A stretch of 64,000 nucleotides of DNA from Magnetospirillum aberrantis SpK (GCF_011022235.1 NZ_JAAIYP010000032.1:1-64000), one strand, 5' to 3'; shown: positions 36,581 through 47,293, counted from the stretch's first letter. Notes: a model not told the origin generated them from the sequence alone. Made by a program: numbers and translations.

Positions 36581-38134
36581 TCAGTGGCTGGTGCCGCTGG
36601 AATAGGTGATCTTGTTCCAGACGTTGTATTTACCGATGGGCGCGCTCATGGGCAGGCGCTTGACCTCGGCGAAGCTGTCGGCGTCCATCACCAGCACGGC
36701 CCCGTCCTTTTCCGACAACGACACCAGAGCACGCTTGCCGTCGCGGGTGAACTCCACATGCCGGGTCAGATGGCCGGGGACCGGGCGGATGGTCCGCACG
36801 ATTTCCAGCGTCCGGGTGTCGATGATCTGAAGCGCGTCCTTTTCCGGCCCCATGGACACGTCCACCCAGGCATAGGGGGTGTTCTCGTGCCCCCGCATGA
36901 AGAAACCCGGCCCCAGGGTGGGAATACGCTTGACCGTTTCCCAGGTAGTCATGTCGATGACGCTGACCACCGCCTCCTTCAGATGCGGCGTCGCCATCAT
37001 CATGCGCCCATCCTTGTGGAAGACGATGCCCGAGCCCAGATGCGGCATCCCCGACAAGTCGAGATCGGCCACCTTGCGCTTGAGGTCGAGATCGACCACC
37101 AGCCCCTTGCCGCCGCCCCGCGCCGCGCCCATCACCCGTTCGTAGCCGGGATCGAAAAAGAAATCGTCCATGAAATCGGGCACACGGATCCGCAACGCCT
37201 GAAAGCGACCTTGGGCGGACACGCCTTCTTCCAAGCCCTTTTCGTGGGAATGGGCCAGACCGTTGATCACCGGCCCGGCGTCGTCGGCATAGGGAATTTC
37301 CCAAATTTCCTGCAAGTCGCGCAGGGCGACCACGAAGGAATGCCTGGGCGGCGCGGTATAGACCGCCGACACCCGGCTGGTCTTGCCGTCCCCGGCCACC
37401 GGCATCACCTGAAGCGGCGTCAGGTCGCCGGCGTCAAGCGCCACCAGGGTATGGGGCAGGACGTTGCCGACCATGAGGAAGCGGCCATCGTCCGACACCG
37501 CCACGTTGCGGGTGTTGATGCCGGCGCGGATTTCCGCCATCAACTTGCCCGTCCACATGTCCACCTTGGACACCCAGCCATCGCGCGAGGCGAAATAGAC
37601 GAAACGGCCGTCTGGCGAATACTTGGCACCGCCATGCAGGGCGAAACGGCTTTGAAAGCGGTAAAGCGGCGCCATGCGGTCACCATCGACGATGCTGACG
37701 TGATGGTCGCCGCCTTCGACGACGGTGAACAGGTTCAAGGGATCGGATTTGAACGGCGGAGCCTTGGGCAGGCTGGCCGGATCGGTCACCACCAGGTGGC
37801 TGGCCTTGATTTCGGCCATGCCCCAGGCCGGCACCTCGGGCAACGGCGTCATGACGTATTTGGCCAAAGCCTTGATCTGGCCCTCGCTCAGACGATCACG
37901 AAATCCTTCCATCTGGGTGGCGGCGCGGCCATCGGCGATCACCGTCTCGGTCTCTCCGGGCTTGATGCGCCCCAAATTCTCGGGCAACAACGCCGGCCCG
38001 ATGGCCCCCAGCCGGTCGCCGCCATGGCAGGCGGCGCAATGTTGGGTGTAAAGCCGCTCGACCTCCGGCTCGGCCCAGGCCGGCGCGGCGGCGGTCACGG
38101 TCAAGGCCAGGACGGCAAGGGCGGCGGCCTTCAT
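36581..38134 (-). CDS. nirN: NirN, dihydro-heme d1 dehydrogenase (cytochrome cd1-like)
   Basis: 517 residues. Sec signal peptide (LAVLALTVTAAAPAWA), a short cytochrome c domain with CAACH near residue 33, then an eight-bladed d1-type propeller. It resembles NirS but has a shorter heme c domain. NirN oxidises the last heme d1 precursor in the periplasm before handover to NirS. It is the last gene of the operon and its ATG overlaps the nirJ stop. Confidence 0.93.
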   Translation of the reverse strand: MKAAALAVLALTVTAAAPAWAEPEVERLYTQHCAACHGGDRLGAIGPALLPENLGRIKPGETETVIADGRAATQMEGFRDRLSEGQIKALAKYVMTPLPEVPAWGMAEIKASHLVVTDPASLPKAPPFKSDPLNLFTVVEGGDHHVSIVDGDRMAPLYRFQSRFALHGGAKYSPDGRFVYFASRDGWVSKVDMWTGKLMAEIRAGINTRNVAVSDDGRFLMVGNVLPHTLVALDAGDLTPLQVMPVAGDGKTSRVSAVYTAPPRHSFVVALRDLQEIWEIPYADDAGPVINGLAHSHEKGLEEGVSAQGRFQALRIRVPDFMDDFFFDPGYERVMGAARGGGKGLVVDLDLKRKVADLDLSGMPHLGSGIVFHKDGRMMMATPHLKEAVVSVIDMTTWETVKRIPTLGPGFFMRGHENTPYAWVDVSMGPEKDALQIIDTRTLEIVRTIRPVPGHLTRHVEFTRDGKRALVSLSEKDGAVLVMDADSFAEVKRLPMSAPIGKYNVWNKITYSSGTSH

Positions 38135-39261
38135 GCGGCGATCTCCGCGTCGGTGAGGTAACAGCCGGGATCCTCGCCCCAGCGGTCATCATGAATGCGT
38201 TCGGCCCGGACCCGGCTGTTGCCGTTGCACAAGGCCAGATGGGCACACGAGCCGCAGCGCCCCGAAAGCCTGCGCGGAAATTGCTTGAGCCCGGCCATCA
38301 GCGGGTTGGACAGGTCGCTCCAGATGGCCGAGAACGGCCGCTGGCGCACGTTGCCCAGGCGTTCGTGCCACCACATGGTGTCCGGGTGAACCCAGCCCAG
38401 GTTGTCGATGTTGGCGACGTTGCGGCCCGAAGCGTTGCCCCCCCATTGCGCCAGTTTGGCGCGGACGTGCCCGGCGCGTTCGGGCCGGCGGTTTTCCACC
38501 CATTTCAGGAAATAGGCGCCATCGGCGTCGTTGTTGCCGGTGACGAACTCGACCTCGGGCATGCGACTGGCGGCGTCGAACAGACTGTCCATGGCACGGC
38601 GCGTCATGCGGTGATGGGCGTCTTCCTCGCGGTTGGCGTTGCCGCGGCCGGCATAGTTGAGGTGCGAGAAATAGAACTTTCCCACCCCCATCTCGCGCGC
38701 AAGGTACAGCACGTCGGGCAGATGATGGGCGTTGTCGCGGGTCATGGTGAAGCGCAACCCCACCTTGACCCTACGTGCGACACATCGCCTGATGCCGCCC
38801 AAGGCTTCGGCGAAGGCGCCGGGCCGGCCGCGAAAGGTGTCGTGCACCGCACCGATGCCGTCCACCGAGATTCCCACATAGTCGAAACCGGCACCGCCAA
38901 TCCGGTCCGCCATGGCGTCATCGACCAGGGTTCCGTTGGTGGACAGCGCCACGCTGGGGAAACCCAGGGACTTGGCCTCGGCAGCGATCTCGAACAGGTC
39001 GGAACGCAACAGCGGTTCGCCCCCCGACAGAATCAGCGCCGGCACGCCAAAACCGTGCAAATCGGCCATCACCGTCTTGATCTCGTCCGTGTTCAACTCG
39101 CCGCTGAAATCCTTGTCGGTGCTGCCGGAATAGCAATGTCGGCATAACAGGTTGCAACGCCGCACAAGGTTCCAGATCACCACCGGCCCCTTGGGATCGC
39201 GGCGCGGCGCCACCGCCGAGGGAACATCCAACTCGCGCAGGAACTGGCTCAGCCGGAACAT
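38131..39261 (-). CDS. nirJ: Heme d1 biosynthesis radical SAM protein NirJ
   Basis: 376 residues. Radical SAM motif CNLLCRHC near residues 36-43, ILSGGEPLLRSDLF, and a C-terminal SPASM-like cluster CGSCAHLALC plus a final Cys in DPGCYL. It removes propionate side chains of didecarboxysiroheme to form the d1 oxo groups. The start overlaps nirH by 13 bp. Confidence 0.95.
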   Translation of the reverse strand: MFRLSQFLRELDVPSAVAPRRDPKGPVVIWNLVRRCNLLCRHCYSGSTDKDFSGELNTDEIKTVMADLHGFGVPALILSGGEPLLRSDLFEIAAEAKSLGFPSVALSTNGTLVDDAMADRIGGAGFDYVGISVDGIGAVHDTFRGRPGAFAEALGGIRRCVARRVKVGLRFTMTRDNAHHLPDVLYLAREMGVGKFYFSHLNYAGRGNANREEDAHHRMTRRAMDSLFDAASRMPEVEFVTGNNDADGAYFLKWVENRRPERAGHVRAKLAQWGGNASGRNVANIDNLGWVHPDTMWWHERLGNVRQRPFSAIWSDLSNPLMAGLKQFPRRLSGRCGSCAHLALCNGNSRVRAERIHDDRWGEDPGCYLTDAEIAA

Positions 39262-39761
39262 GGTGTCCCTCCCCCTTGTTGCCGGCCCAACCGAAGACCG
39301 GTCTTTTTCAGGATGCGGGTGGAAAACAAGACGCGATGACCGCGCGCCAACGGCCCCAGCGCCGTCGCCAGCCGCTCCACCAACGCGGTCGCGGCGGCTT
39401 CGTCACGGGCATGGATCATGGCGAAGATGTTGTAGGGCCAATCGGGCAACAGCCGTGGCCGCTGATAACAATGGCTGACGACACCCGTCGCGCAAAGCCG
39501 CCGCCCCGCCTCTTCCACATGGTCGTCGGCGACGTCCCACACGGTCATGCCGTTGAAGCGGTAGCCCAGGGCGTAATGATTGGGGACCACGCCGATCCGA
39601 CGCACGACGCCGTCTTGTTGCATGGCGTCAAGGCGGGCGATCACCACCTCGGCCGACAGGCCCAAGGCGTCGGCGACCGCGCCGTAAGGATCGGCCACCA
39701 GCGGCAGGCCACCTTGGGTGGCGATGACGATGGCGCGGTCGATGTCGTCCAGCTTCGTCAT
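39249..39761 (-). CDS. nirH: Siroheme decarboxylase subunit NirH
   Basis: 170 residues from ATG 39761, overlapping the nirG stop. AsnC/Lrp-like helix-turn-helix fold (DIDRAIVIATQGGLPL) and the Y-x-R-P-R-x-x-x-x-W-P-Y-x-x-F-x-M-I-H signature (CYQRPRLLPDWPYNIFAMIH) shared with NirL. With its partners it decarboxylates siroheme in heme d1 synthesis; it is not a DNA-binding regulator. Family assignment by order follows nirF-D-L-G-H-J. Confidence 0.9.
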   Translation of the reverse strand: MTKLDDIDRAIVIATQGGLPLVADPYGAVADALGLSAEVVIARLDAMQQDGVVRRIGVVPNHYALGYRFNGMTVWDVADDHVEEAGRRLCATGVVSHCYQRPRLLPDWPYNIFAMIHARDEAAATALVERLATALGPLARGHRVLFSTRILKKTGLRLGRQQGGGTPCSG

Positions 39762-40207
39762 GCCTCGAACCTCAACTGGACCAGGAACTCGCGCTGCTTG
39801 GGCATGTCGTGCACCGAAATCCCGGTCCGCGCCGCGATTTCGGCCAAGACCTCGTCCACCCGGACACGGCTTTCGGCGGCGACCACGAACCACATGTTGA
39901 AGCTGTGGTCGCGGGCGTAATTGTGGGCGACTTCATCGAAGGCGTTGACCAGTTCGGCCACCTCGTCGAAACGCTCTTCTGGCACCACCATGGCCGCCAG
40001 GGTGTTGTGCCCCCCGAAACGGTCGGCGTTGAACATCGGGCCGAAACGGCTCAGGACACCGCTCTCCCGCAGCTTTCGAATGCGGCCGATCAATTCGGCC
40101 TCGCTCAGGCCCAACGGCGCCGCCGCGTCGGCGAACGGCCGCCGGGTCAGCGGAAAACCGCCCTGAAGCGCATTGACGATACGGCGGTCGATGTCATCCA
40201 TGGTCAT
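39758..40207 (-). CDS. nirG: Siroheme decarboxylase subunit NirG
   Basis: 149 residues. ATG 40207 overlaps the nirL stop (ATGA). DDIDRRIVNALQGGFPLTRRP opens the AsnC-like fold and AHNYARDHSFNMWFVVAAES is the signature it shares with NirD. It pairs with NirH in the siroheme decarboxylase complex. Confidence 0.9.
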   Translation of the reverse strand: MTMDDIDRRIVNALQGGFPLTRRPFADAAAPLGLSEAELIGRIRKLRESGVLSRFGPMFNADRFGGHNTLAAMVVPEERFDEVAELVNAFDEVAHNYARDHSFNMWFVVAAESRVRVDEVLAEIAARTGISVHDMPKQREFLVQLRFEA

Positions 40208-40698
40208 TCCGCCGCCGTCTTGGGGATATAACGGGCGCCGCATTGCTTGAAGCGGCGGGTGCTGAACAACGCCTCGTGCGGGTAATGGGAGACCCCCTCA
40301 CGCATCGCCAGCGCCGCCAGACTGGCTTCGACCTCGGCACGGTCACGACCATGGATCATGGTGAACAGACAATAGGGCCAACCGGGCAGCCGGCGCGGCC
40401 GGCGATAGCACAGCGAGACCTCGGGACACGCCCCCAGCCGCCGGCCGATTTCGGCGATTTCGTCGTCGGGCACGTCCCACACCACCATGGCGTTGGCTTT
40501 GTAACCCAATTCGTGGTGACGGACGATGACGCCCAAACGGCGGATGATCCCGGCCTGCCGCAACGCCCGCAAGCGCTCGACCACCTCGTTCTCGTCCATG
40601 CCGATGGCGCGGCCCAGGACGTAATAGGGCCGGCTGTCCAGCGCCAGACCGCCACACAACGCGGAAATCAGGTTCAAATCGCGGTCATTCAGTTCCAT
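40204..40698 (-). CDS. nirL: Siroheme decarboxylase subunit NirL
   Basis: 164 residues. NDRDLNLISALCGGLAL at the start and CYRRPRRLPGWPYCLFTMIH near residue 100, the same signature as NirH. Overlaps nirD by 10 bp. In Paracoccus-type denitrifiers nirD and nirL are fused; here they are separate. Confidence 0.9.
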   Translation of the reverse strand: MELNDRDLNLISALCGGLALDSRPYYVLGRAIGMDENEVVERLRALRQAGIIRRLGVIVRHHELGYKANAMVVWDVPDDEIAEIGRRLGACPEVSLCYRRPRRLPGWPYCLFTMIHGRDRAEVEASLAALAMREGVSHYPHEALFSTRRFKQCGARYIPKTAAE

Positions 40699-41147
40699 CG
40701 CAGGCCAAACCCCAGGTCGATGTGGAACTGTTCGACCATGGGCAGGTCAAGAACGTCGAGGCCGGTACGGCGGGCGATGTCGTCCAGAACCGCCTGGACC
40801 TCGTCACGGCCGGTGGCGGCGACCACGAACCACAGGTTCAGACGGTGGTCGCGCTGGTAATTGTGGTTGACCTCGGCGTAGCCGGAGACCATCTCGGCCA
40901 CATGCTCCAGCCAGTCGGGCGGCACGGCCATGGCCGCCAAGGTGGAGTGGCCCACCGCATGCGGGCGGATCACCGCCCCGACACGGCTGACAGTCCCCTT
41001 TTGCCGCAAGCGTTCCAGACGGGACAGAACCTCGCTCTCGGCGATGCCCAGACGCTTCGCCATGGCGGCATAGGGGCGCGGGTCGAGCGGAAAGTCATGC
41101 TGGAAGTCGTCCAGCAAATGGCGGTCGATGGCATCGAGCTGAGCCAT
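40689..41147 (-). CDS. nirD: Siroheme decarboxylase subunit NirD
   Basis: 152 residues from ATG 41147, 2 bp after nirF. LDAIDRHLLDDFQHDFPLDP and NHNYQRDHRLNLWFVVAATG are the NirD/NirG signatures. First of four alternating paralogues (D/G type and L/H type). Confidence 0.9.
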   Translation of the reverse strand: MAQLDAIDRHLLDDFQHDFPLDPRPYAAMAKRLGIAESEVLSRLERLRQKGTVSRVGAVIRPHAVGHSTLAAMAVPPDWLEHVAEMVSGYAEVNHNYQRDHRLNLWFVVAATGRDEVQAVLDDIARRTGLDVLDLPMVEQFHIDLGFGLRWN

Positions 41148-41149
41148 GG

Positions 41150-42316
41150 TCACAACCCGATGCGATGGGCGCGGGCGGTGAAGAAGATGCCCGACGGCTT
41201 GGACGCCGGCAGCTCCGCCACCTGTTCCAGGGTTTCGGTGTCCCACACCGTGACGTGGTCGGCGTCGCGCGACGACAACCACACCCGTTCGCCGCGCGGG
41301 GTGAATTCCATGTGCAGCACCCCCGGCCCCGGCTCGATGGTCTTGACCACGCTGAGGCTGGGCACGTCGATCACCTGGACCTTGCCGTTGTCGGGCAAGG
41401 CGAAATTGACCCACATCTGACGGCCATCGGGGCGCAGCATGGCGAAGACCGGTTGGCCCGCCACCGCGATACGGCCAACCTCACGCCAGGTGGTGGTGTC
41501 CACCACCAACACCTCGTGACGGCCGATGGCCGGCAGGAACGCCTGTGTCCCCGAGGCGGCCCAACCTTCCAGATGCGGCATCTTGTAGACCGGCAGCGGT
41601 TGCTGTCCCTTGCCGTAATGGTCGAGGATGCGCCGAACCCCGGCCTCGGGGTTCCACAAATCCACCATGGCGATGCCGTCCTCGCCGAACAGGCCGGCCA
41701 TGTAATAACGGCCGTCCTCGGTCACCAGCGCGTCATAGGGCTGTTTGCCGATCCCGGTGAACTTGCGGATGGCCGGCTTTTTCGGGTCCTTGAGGTCGGC
41801 CAGCCAGATCTCGCCCGAATCGTAGAGGGAAAAGACGAAGCGGTTGCCCGGCGCGTCCTCAAGCCCCACCACCTTGCTGGTCTGGCCGTCGGCACCCAAG
41901 GCCGGGATGTCGGCCACCATCTCCAGCGTGTCGGTATCGAACACCCGGACACCGCCAGGGGTGTAATTGGCCACCGCCACCAACCGCCCGTCCTGGGAAA
42001 TGGCTCCACCGATGGAATTGCCCGACTGCATCACCCGCCCGACCACCCGGCCCGACAGCATGTCCACCTTGCTGAGGCCGCCGTCACGGCCGAACACGAA
42101 GGCGTATCGTTCGTCGCGGGAATAAACCACCGAAGCGTGGGAAAGGTCGCCCAAGCCAGAAACACGCGACAGCCGGGTGTTGTGGCTGGTCTCGACCAGT
42201 TGCAGCGCGCCGTCGGCGCGTTCCACCACCAGGCCAAGGTCGCCGGTAGCGCGCATGGGCGCCTCGGCACAAGCTGAAAGCGCAACCAAAGCGGCCACGA
42301 CGGCAAGGCGCTTCAT
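41150..42316 (-). CDS. nirF: NirF, periplasmic heme d1 biosynthesis protein
   Basis: 388 residues from ATG 42316, overlapping the nirC stop. Signal with lipobox LSAC at about residues 13-16 predicts a lipid-anchored periplasmic protein. The rest is a d1-type beta-propeller without heme c (SKVVGLEDAPGNRFVFSLYDSGEIW, AGLFGEDGIAMVDLWNPE). NirF acts in late heme d1 maturation and interacts with NirN and NirS. Confidence 0.93.
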   Translation of the reverse strand: MKRLAVVAALVALSACAEAPMRATGDLGLVVERADGALQLVETSHNTRLSRVSGLGDLSHASVVYSRDERYAFVFGRDGGLSKVDMLSGRVVGRVMQSGNSIGGAISQDGRLVAVANYTPGGVRVFDTDTLEMVADIPALGADGQTSKVVGLEDAPGNRFVFSLYDSGEIWLADLKDPKKPAIRKFTGIGKQPYDALVTEDGRYYMAGLFGEDGIAMVDLWNPEAGVRRILDHYGKGQQPLPVYKMPHLEGWAASGTQAFLPAIGRHEVLVVDTTTWREVGRIAVAGQPVFAMLRPDGRQMWVNFALPDNGKVQVIDVPSLSVVKTIEPGPGVLHMEFTPRGERVWLSSRDADHVTVWDTETLEQVAELPASKPSGIFFTARAHRIGL

Positions 42317-42645
42317 GGCATTTCTCCCTTGAGGTGGTGAACGATCCACAGGGCGTCGTCTTCCGACAGCAACGCCCGCCAGGGCGGCATGGGGGTGCCG
42401 GGCCGGCCATCCAGAATGGTGGCGACCAGGGCTTCGTCGCCGATACCGGCCAGGTTCTCGGCCAGAAGCGGCGAGCCCAGCCCCCCCTTGCGGGTCATGC
42501 CGTGACAGGACCCGCAATCCTGGGTCACCAGGGCCCGCAACTGCTCTTGGCGGGCTGGTGCAGGAATTGGGGCGGCGCTGACGGACGCCGCCCCCAGCGC
42601 CGTCGCTCCGACCAGGAACAGGCCTGGGATGACGGCGGCTTTCAT
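42313..42645 (-). CDS. nirC: Cytochrome c NirC
   Basis: 110 residues with a signal peptide (FLVGATALGAASVSAAP) and one heme c site, CGSCHGM, near residue 44; Met ligand likely in TPMPPWRALL. A small periplasmic cytochrome c55X that donates electrons to NirN or NirS. It overlaps nirE and nirF by 4 bp each. Confidence 0.92.
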   Translation of the reverse strand: MKAAVIPGLFLVGATALGAASVSAAPIPAPARQEQLRALVTQDCGSCHGMTRKGGLGSPLLAENLAGIGDEALVATILDGRPGTPMPPWRALLSEDDALWIVHHLKGEMP

Positions 42646-43409
42646 TGCGCGGCCTCGTGCACCAGGGACCGCAATTGGGGAAGCGTGACATGGGCGACCA
42701 CTTGGCCGATGACCAGAAGCGACGGCGGCTGCGGTCGCCACGCCGCCATGTCGGCGGCAAGCCCGTCCAAGGTGGAATAAAACGTGCGCTGATAGGGCGT
42801 GGTGCCCCGTTCGATCAGCGCAACGGGCGTCTCGCCGGCGAGCCCCGCGCCCCGTAGGCCGCCGGCGAGACGCTCCGCGCTTGCCACCCCCATGTACACC
42901 ACCAGGGTGCAGCGGGGATCGGCGAGCGAAGTCCAATCCAAATCCAGGTCGCGGTCGTCCATGCGATGACCGGTGACCAAACGCACGCTTTCCGCCACGC
43001 CACGCTGGGTCAGCGGAATACCGGCGCTGGCGGCGCAGCCGGCGGCGGCGGTGATGCCCGGCACCACCTCGAACGGCACGCCGGCGGCGGCCAACGCCTG
43101 GGCTTCCTCGCCACCACGGCCGAAAATGAACGGATCGCCGCCCTTGAGCCGCACCACGTCGTGGCCGGCCAACGCCAGATCCACCAACAATCGGTTGATC
43201 TCGTCCTGCGGCAGCGAATGCCGCCCGGTCTGTTTGCCTACGTCCACCCGCATGGCGTCGGGGGGGACCATGTCCAGCACCGCCTCGCCCACCAGCCGGT
43301 CGAACACCACCAGTCGCGCCCCGGCGATCAGACGGGCCGCCCGCAACGTCAGCAATTCCGGGTCACCGGGACCCGCCCCCACCAACGCCACCTTGCCGCG
43401 ATTCGTCAT
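42642..43409 (-). CDS. nirE: Uroporphyrinogen-III C-methyltransferase NirE
   Basis: 255 residues from ATG 43409. VALVGAGPGDPELLTLRAARL, VVRLKGGDPFIFGRGGEEA, and GVPFEVVPGITAA are the SUMT signatures. It makes precorrin-2 from uroporphyrinogen III as the first step toward siroheme and heme d1. The single-domain size and position in the operon favour nirE over cobA or a cysG fusion. Confidence 0.9.
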   Translation of the reverse strand: MTNRGKVALVGAGPGDPELLTLRAARLIAGARLVVFDRLVGEAVLDMVPPDAMRVDVGKQTGRHSLPQDEINRLLVDLALAGHDVVRLKGGDPFIFGRGGEEAQALAAAGVPFEVVPGITAAAGCAASAGIPLTQRGVAESVRLVTGHRMDDRDLDLDWTSLADPRCTLVVYMGVASAERLAGGLRGAGLAGETPVALIERGTTPYQRTFYSTLDGLAADMAAWRPQPPSLLVIGQVVAHVTLPQLRSLVHEAAQ

Positions 43410-43423
43410 GGCAGCTTCCCCCT

Positions 43424-43738
43424 TCAGTTCGCCACCTCGACCATTCCCATCATGTCGGGATGGGGACCGCATCGGATCGGGAACCGGCCCGGCCGGTCGA
43501 AACGAAAGCGGAAGCTTTCGCCGGGAAAAAGCCGCTCCGATTCCGACTGTCCCTCGACGATCACCGAATGGCTGGTGCGCTTTTCCGCATTCAGCCACTC
43601 GACCACCGTTCCCGGCCGCACCGTCACCGTCCTGGGCTGGAACTGGTACTTGTCGATCACGACCTGCACCACCTCGTCGCCCCAGGCGGGCGCCGCCAAC
43701 AGGGAGAACAGCGCCGTCGCGACCTTGATGCGGTTCAT
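43424..43738 (-). CDS. Periplasmic cupredoxin (plastocyanin/azurin-like)
   Basis: 104 residues with signal peptide (LFSLLAAPAWG). Type 1 copper ligands are visible: His in RTSHSVIV, then Cys-x-x-x-His-x4-Met in IRCGPHPDMMGM. Likely a small electron carrier. It lies 14 bp upstream of nirE inside the heme d1 operon, suggesting that it donates to NirS or serves the biosynthesis enzymes under denitrifying conditions. Confidence 0.85.
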   Translation of the reverse strand: MNRIKVATALFSLLAAPAWGDEVVQVVIDKYQFQPRTVTVRPGTVVEWLNAEKRTSHSVIVEGQSESERLFPGESFRFRFDRPGRFPIRCGPHPDMMGMVEVAN

Positions 43739-43766
43739 GGCGTGTCCTCCCCTTCCTGGCTGCGGC

Positions 43767-44756
43767 CTATTGCTTGACCGCCTTGATCTCGCCATCGGCG
43801 CCCAGCCCCAGCCGCATGTCCAGGGACACGTGGTGGAAGCGGCCCCAGGCGTGGTCGTCATGGATGGCGAAGCCGACGGTGTAGGTCTTGCCCGCCTGCA
43901 ACACATGGTCGCCGGGCTGACCGGAATTGAGTTTCCGGGTCATGGTCACCACCCAGGTATCGCCTTCCCTCTTGCCTTCGAACTTGGCCCCCGCGTCCTG
44001 CTTCAGCACGCGCTCGGCCAGCACGTAGCCATCCTCGGAAACGCCGCCCTTGCCGCTCTTGTAGCGGGCGAGATCGAGGAACTTGCCTTCCTTCAGCATG
44101 GCGTCCAGTTCGGCCTGGGGCTTGAGCTTGTCCCAGCCACCGCGCGGCTCGTCCTTGATCGAGACGCTGGTGCGCGATTCGGGGATGTACTTGGTAACGA
44201 AGCCATCCTTTTTCGGCGCGCTCGGCATGTCGCGGGCATCGGCGTGGCACGAGCTCCAGCATCCGGCGCGGTCGGCGTTGGGCACCGAACCGTCGTCGAT
44301 CATCATCGCCAGCTTGATCTCGTTGTCGGGGTCCATCTTGCCGCCCGGCGCATTGGGAGCGGCGTTGTGCGGGCCGGCCGGGAACTCGAACCGCATGTAA
44401 AGGTTCTCGGCGTCGAAAGCCGCCTTGATCTTGAGCGGGATCGAGCCGCGCTTGCCGGGAATGACGGTCGGCTCGATCTTCTGGCCGGTGACCATCTTCT
44501 TGCCCATGTCGGCGGCTTCCTCGGCATGGCAGTCCGAGCACTTGTCCCCCTTCTTGGTGAAGGAGCGGGCGCCGCCATGGTCGGTTCCGGTCTGGATCCA
44601 TTCGAACGAGGCCTGGCCGGGATAAAACAGCACCGCCTTGGCCTCGGGCAGCTTGGACCAATCGACGGCCTTGCCGGCGGCCCAGGCCGAGCCCATGCCC
44701 AGCATCAGCGCGCAAGAGGCGGCGCCCAGGGTGGTGAACAGGGAACGCTTGCTCAT
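43767..44756 (-). CDS. Periplasmic cytochrome of the ethylbenzene-dehydrogenase gamma type
   Basis: 329 residues from ATG 44756; a GTG three codons earlier is possible. Signal peptide (LGAASCALMLGMGSAWA). One canonical heme site CSDCHAEE near residue 76, a second unusual CWSSCH (C-x3-C-H) near residue 170, and a C-terminal beta-sandwich (TWVVTMTRKLNSGQPGDH, YTVGFAIHDDHAWGRFHH) like the heme-binding gamma subunits of DMSO-reductase family enzymes. Placed directly after NirT, it may pass electrons from the quinol pool to NirS. Function inferred from context. Confidence 0.75.
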   Translation of the reverse strand: MSKRSLFTTLGAASCALMLGMGSAWAAGKAVDWSKLPEAKAVLFYPGQASFEWIQTGTDHGGARSFTKKGDKCSDCHAEEAADMGKKMVTGQKIEPTVIPGKRGSIPLKIKAAFDAENLYMRFEFPAGPHNAAPNAPGGKMDPDNEIKLAMMIDDGSVPNADRAGCWSSCHADARDMPSAPKKDGFVTKYIPESRTSVSIKDEPRGGWDKLKPQAELDAMLKEGKFLDLARYKSGKGGVSEDGYVLAERVLKQDAGAKFEGKREGDTWVVTMTRKLNSGQPGDHVLQAGKTYTVGFAIHDDHAWGRFHHVSLDMRLGLGADGEIKAVKQ

Positions 44757-44761
44757 CGTCC

Positions 44762-45346
44762 TCACTCCTCGTCTTCTTCAAGGCCCTGGTGGACCGGCTT
44801 GTGGGCAATGCCCTTGTGGCAGTCGATACAGGTCATGCCGTCTTCCTGGGCGTTCTCGTGCTGCTTGCGCGCCCGTTGCTTCTGCTTTTCCGGGTCCATC
44901 TGGTCGAAGGCGTGGCAGTTGCGGCATTCGCGGGAATCGCTGGCCTTCATGCGCGCCCATTCGCGCTTGGCCATCTCCAGACGGTTGGCGTCGAATTTCT
45001 CGGGGGTGGAAACGGTGCCGACGATCTTGTGGTAAAGCTCGTTCGAGGCCTGGATCTTGCGCAGGATCTTGTGCGTCCAGTCCTTGGGCACGTGGCAATC
45101 GGGACAGGCGGCCCGCACGCCGGAACGATTCGTGTAATGTATGGTTTTCTTATATTCCTGATAGACGTTGTCGCGCATCTCGTGGCAGGAAATACAGAAA
45201 TCAAGGGTATTCGTGGCTTCCATGCCTGTATTGAAGGCACCCCAGAAAACAATTCCCCCTACGAAAAGGATAGAGGCCCCGACCAGGGTCGCTCCCAGGA
45301 TCCGCATCCTGAACAGACGTGACAGCAAGGATTGGTTGGACGCCAT
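44762..45346 (-). CDS. nirT: NapC/NirT-family tetraheme cytochrome c
   Basis: 194 residues from ATG 45346 with GGGGAAGG upstream. One N-terminal membrane anchor (ILGATLVGASILFVGGIVFW) and four heme motifs, CISCH, CPDCH, CRNCH and CIDCH. Such proteins oxidise quinol in the inner membrane and feed periplasmic reductases. It heads the nir accessory operon, divergent from nirS, behind an NNR-type site. Confidence 0.92.
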   Translation of the reverse strand: MASNQSLLSRLFRMRILGATLVGASILFVGGIVFWGAFNTGMEATNTLDFCISCHEMRDNVYQEYKKTIHYTNRSGVRAACPDCHVPKDWTHKILRKIQASNELYHKIVGTVSTPEKFDANRLEMAKREWARMKASDSRECRNCHAFDQMDPEKQKQRARKQHENAQEDGMTCIDCHKGIAHKPVHQGLEEDEE

Positions 45347-45491
45347 TGCCTTCCCCCGAAGGGCTCCTCTCTCGTGTTTTTCCCGAGGCTTAGCACGAAG
45401 ACCCGGCAAACGGATTTGACGTTGGACAACCGGAACAGGCCTGTCCGGCACGATGTGGCGGCACCCTATCGCGACGAAGGCAGGCGCTTTT

Positions 45492-45505
45492 GTGACCTTG
45501 GTCAA
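45492..45505 (-). promoter_or_regulatory. NNR/DNR-type site serving nirT
   Basis: GTGAC-CTTG-GTCAA. 5+4+5 architecture like the NNR consensus TTAAC-N4-GTCAA; an activator centred at -41.5 here would start transcription near 45457, about 110 nt before nirT. Confidence 0.65.
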
Positions 45506-45564
45506 TTTGCGTTACGTTGTGCAGCGCGGTAGTTTTCCGCACGGGGACTTTTCCGGTCCACTAT

Positions 45565-45578
45565 TTGACTTTGGTTAA
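45565..45578 (+). promoter_or_regulatory. NNR/DNR-type site serving nirS
   Basis: TTGAC-TTTG-GTTAA, on the other strand TTAAC-CAAA-GTCAA, essentially the site described for NNR at nirS of Paracoccus. Predicted start near 45613, 60 nt before nirS. Confidence 0.75.
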
Positions 45579-45670
45579 AGAGGCCCCCTTCCCGCCCCTT
45601 CATCCTCACGATCATTCGAAGCGCTGGGTCCCTTGGGGGGAATTCCGGCACCCGAACATTGTGGAGGTAG

Positions 45671-47293
<1,623 letters not shown>

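Noticed and set aside
39249-41147. Four AsnC/Lrp-type transcription regulators
   Set aside because: The proteins have the AsnC-like fold, but their conserved signatures and position between nirF and nirJ identify them as siroheme decarboxylase subunits.
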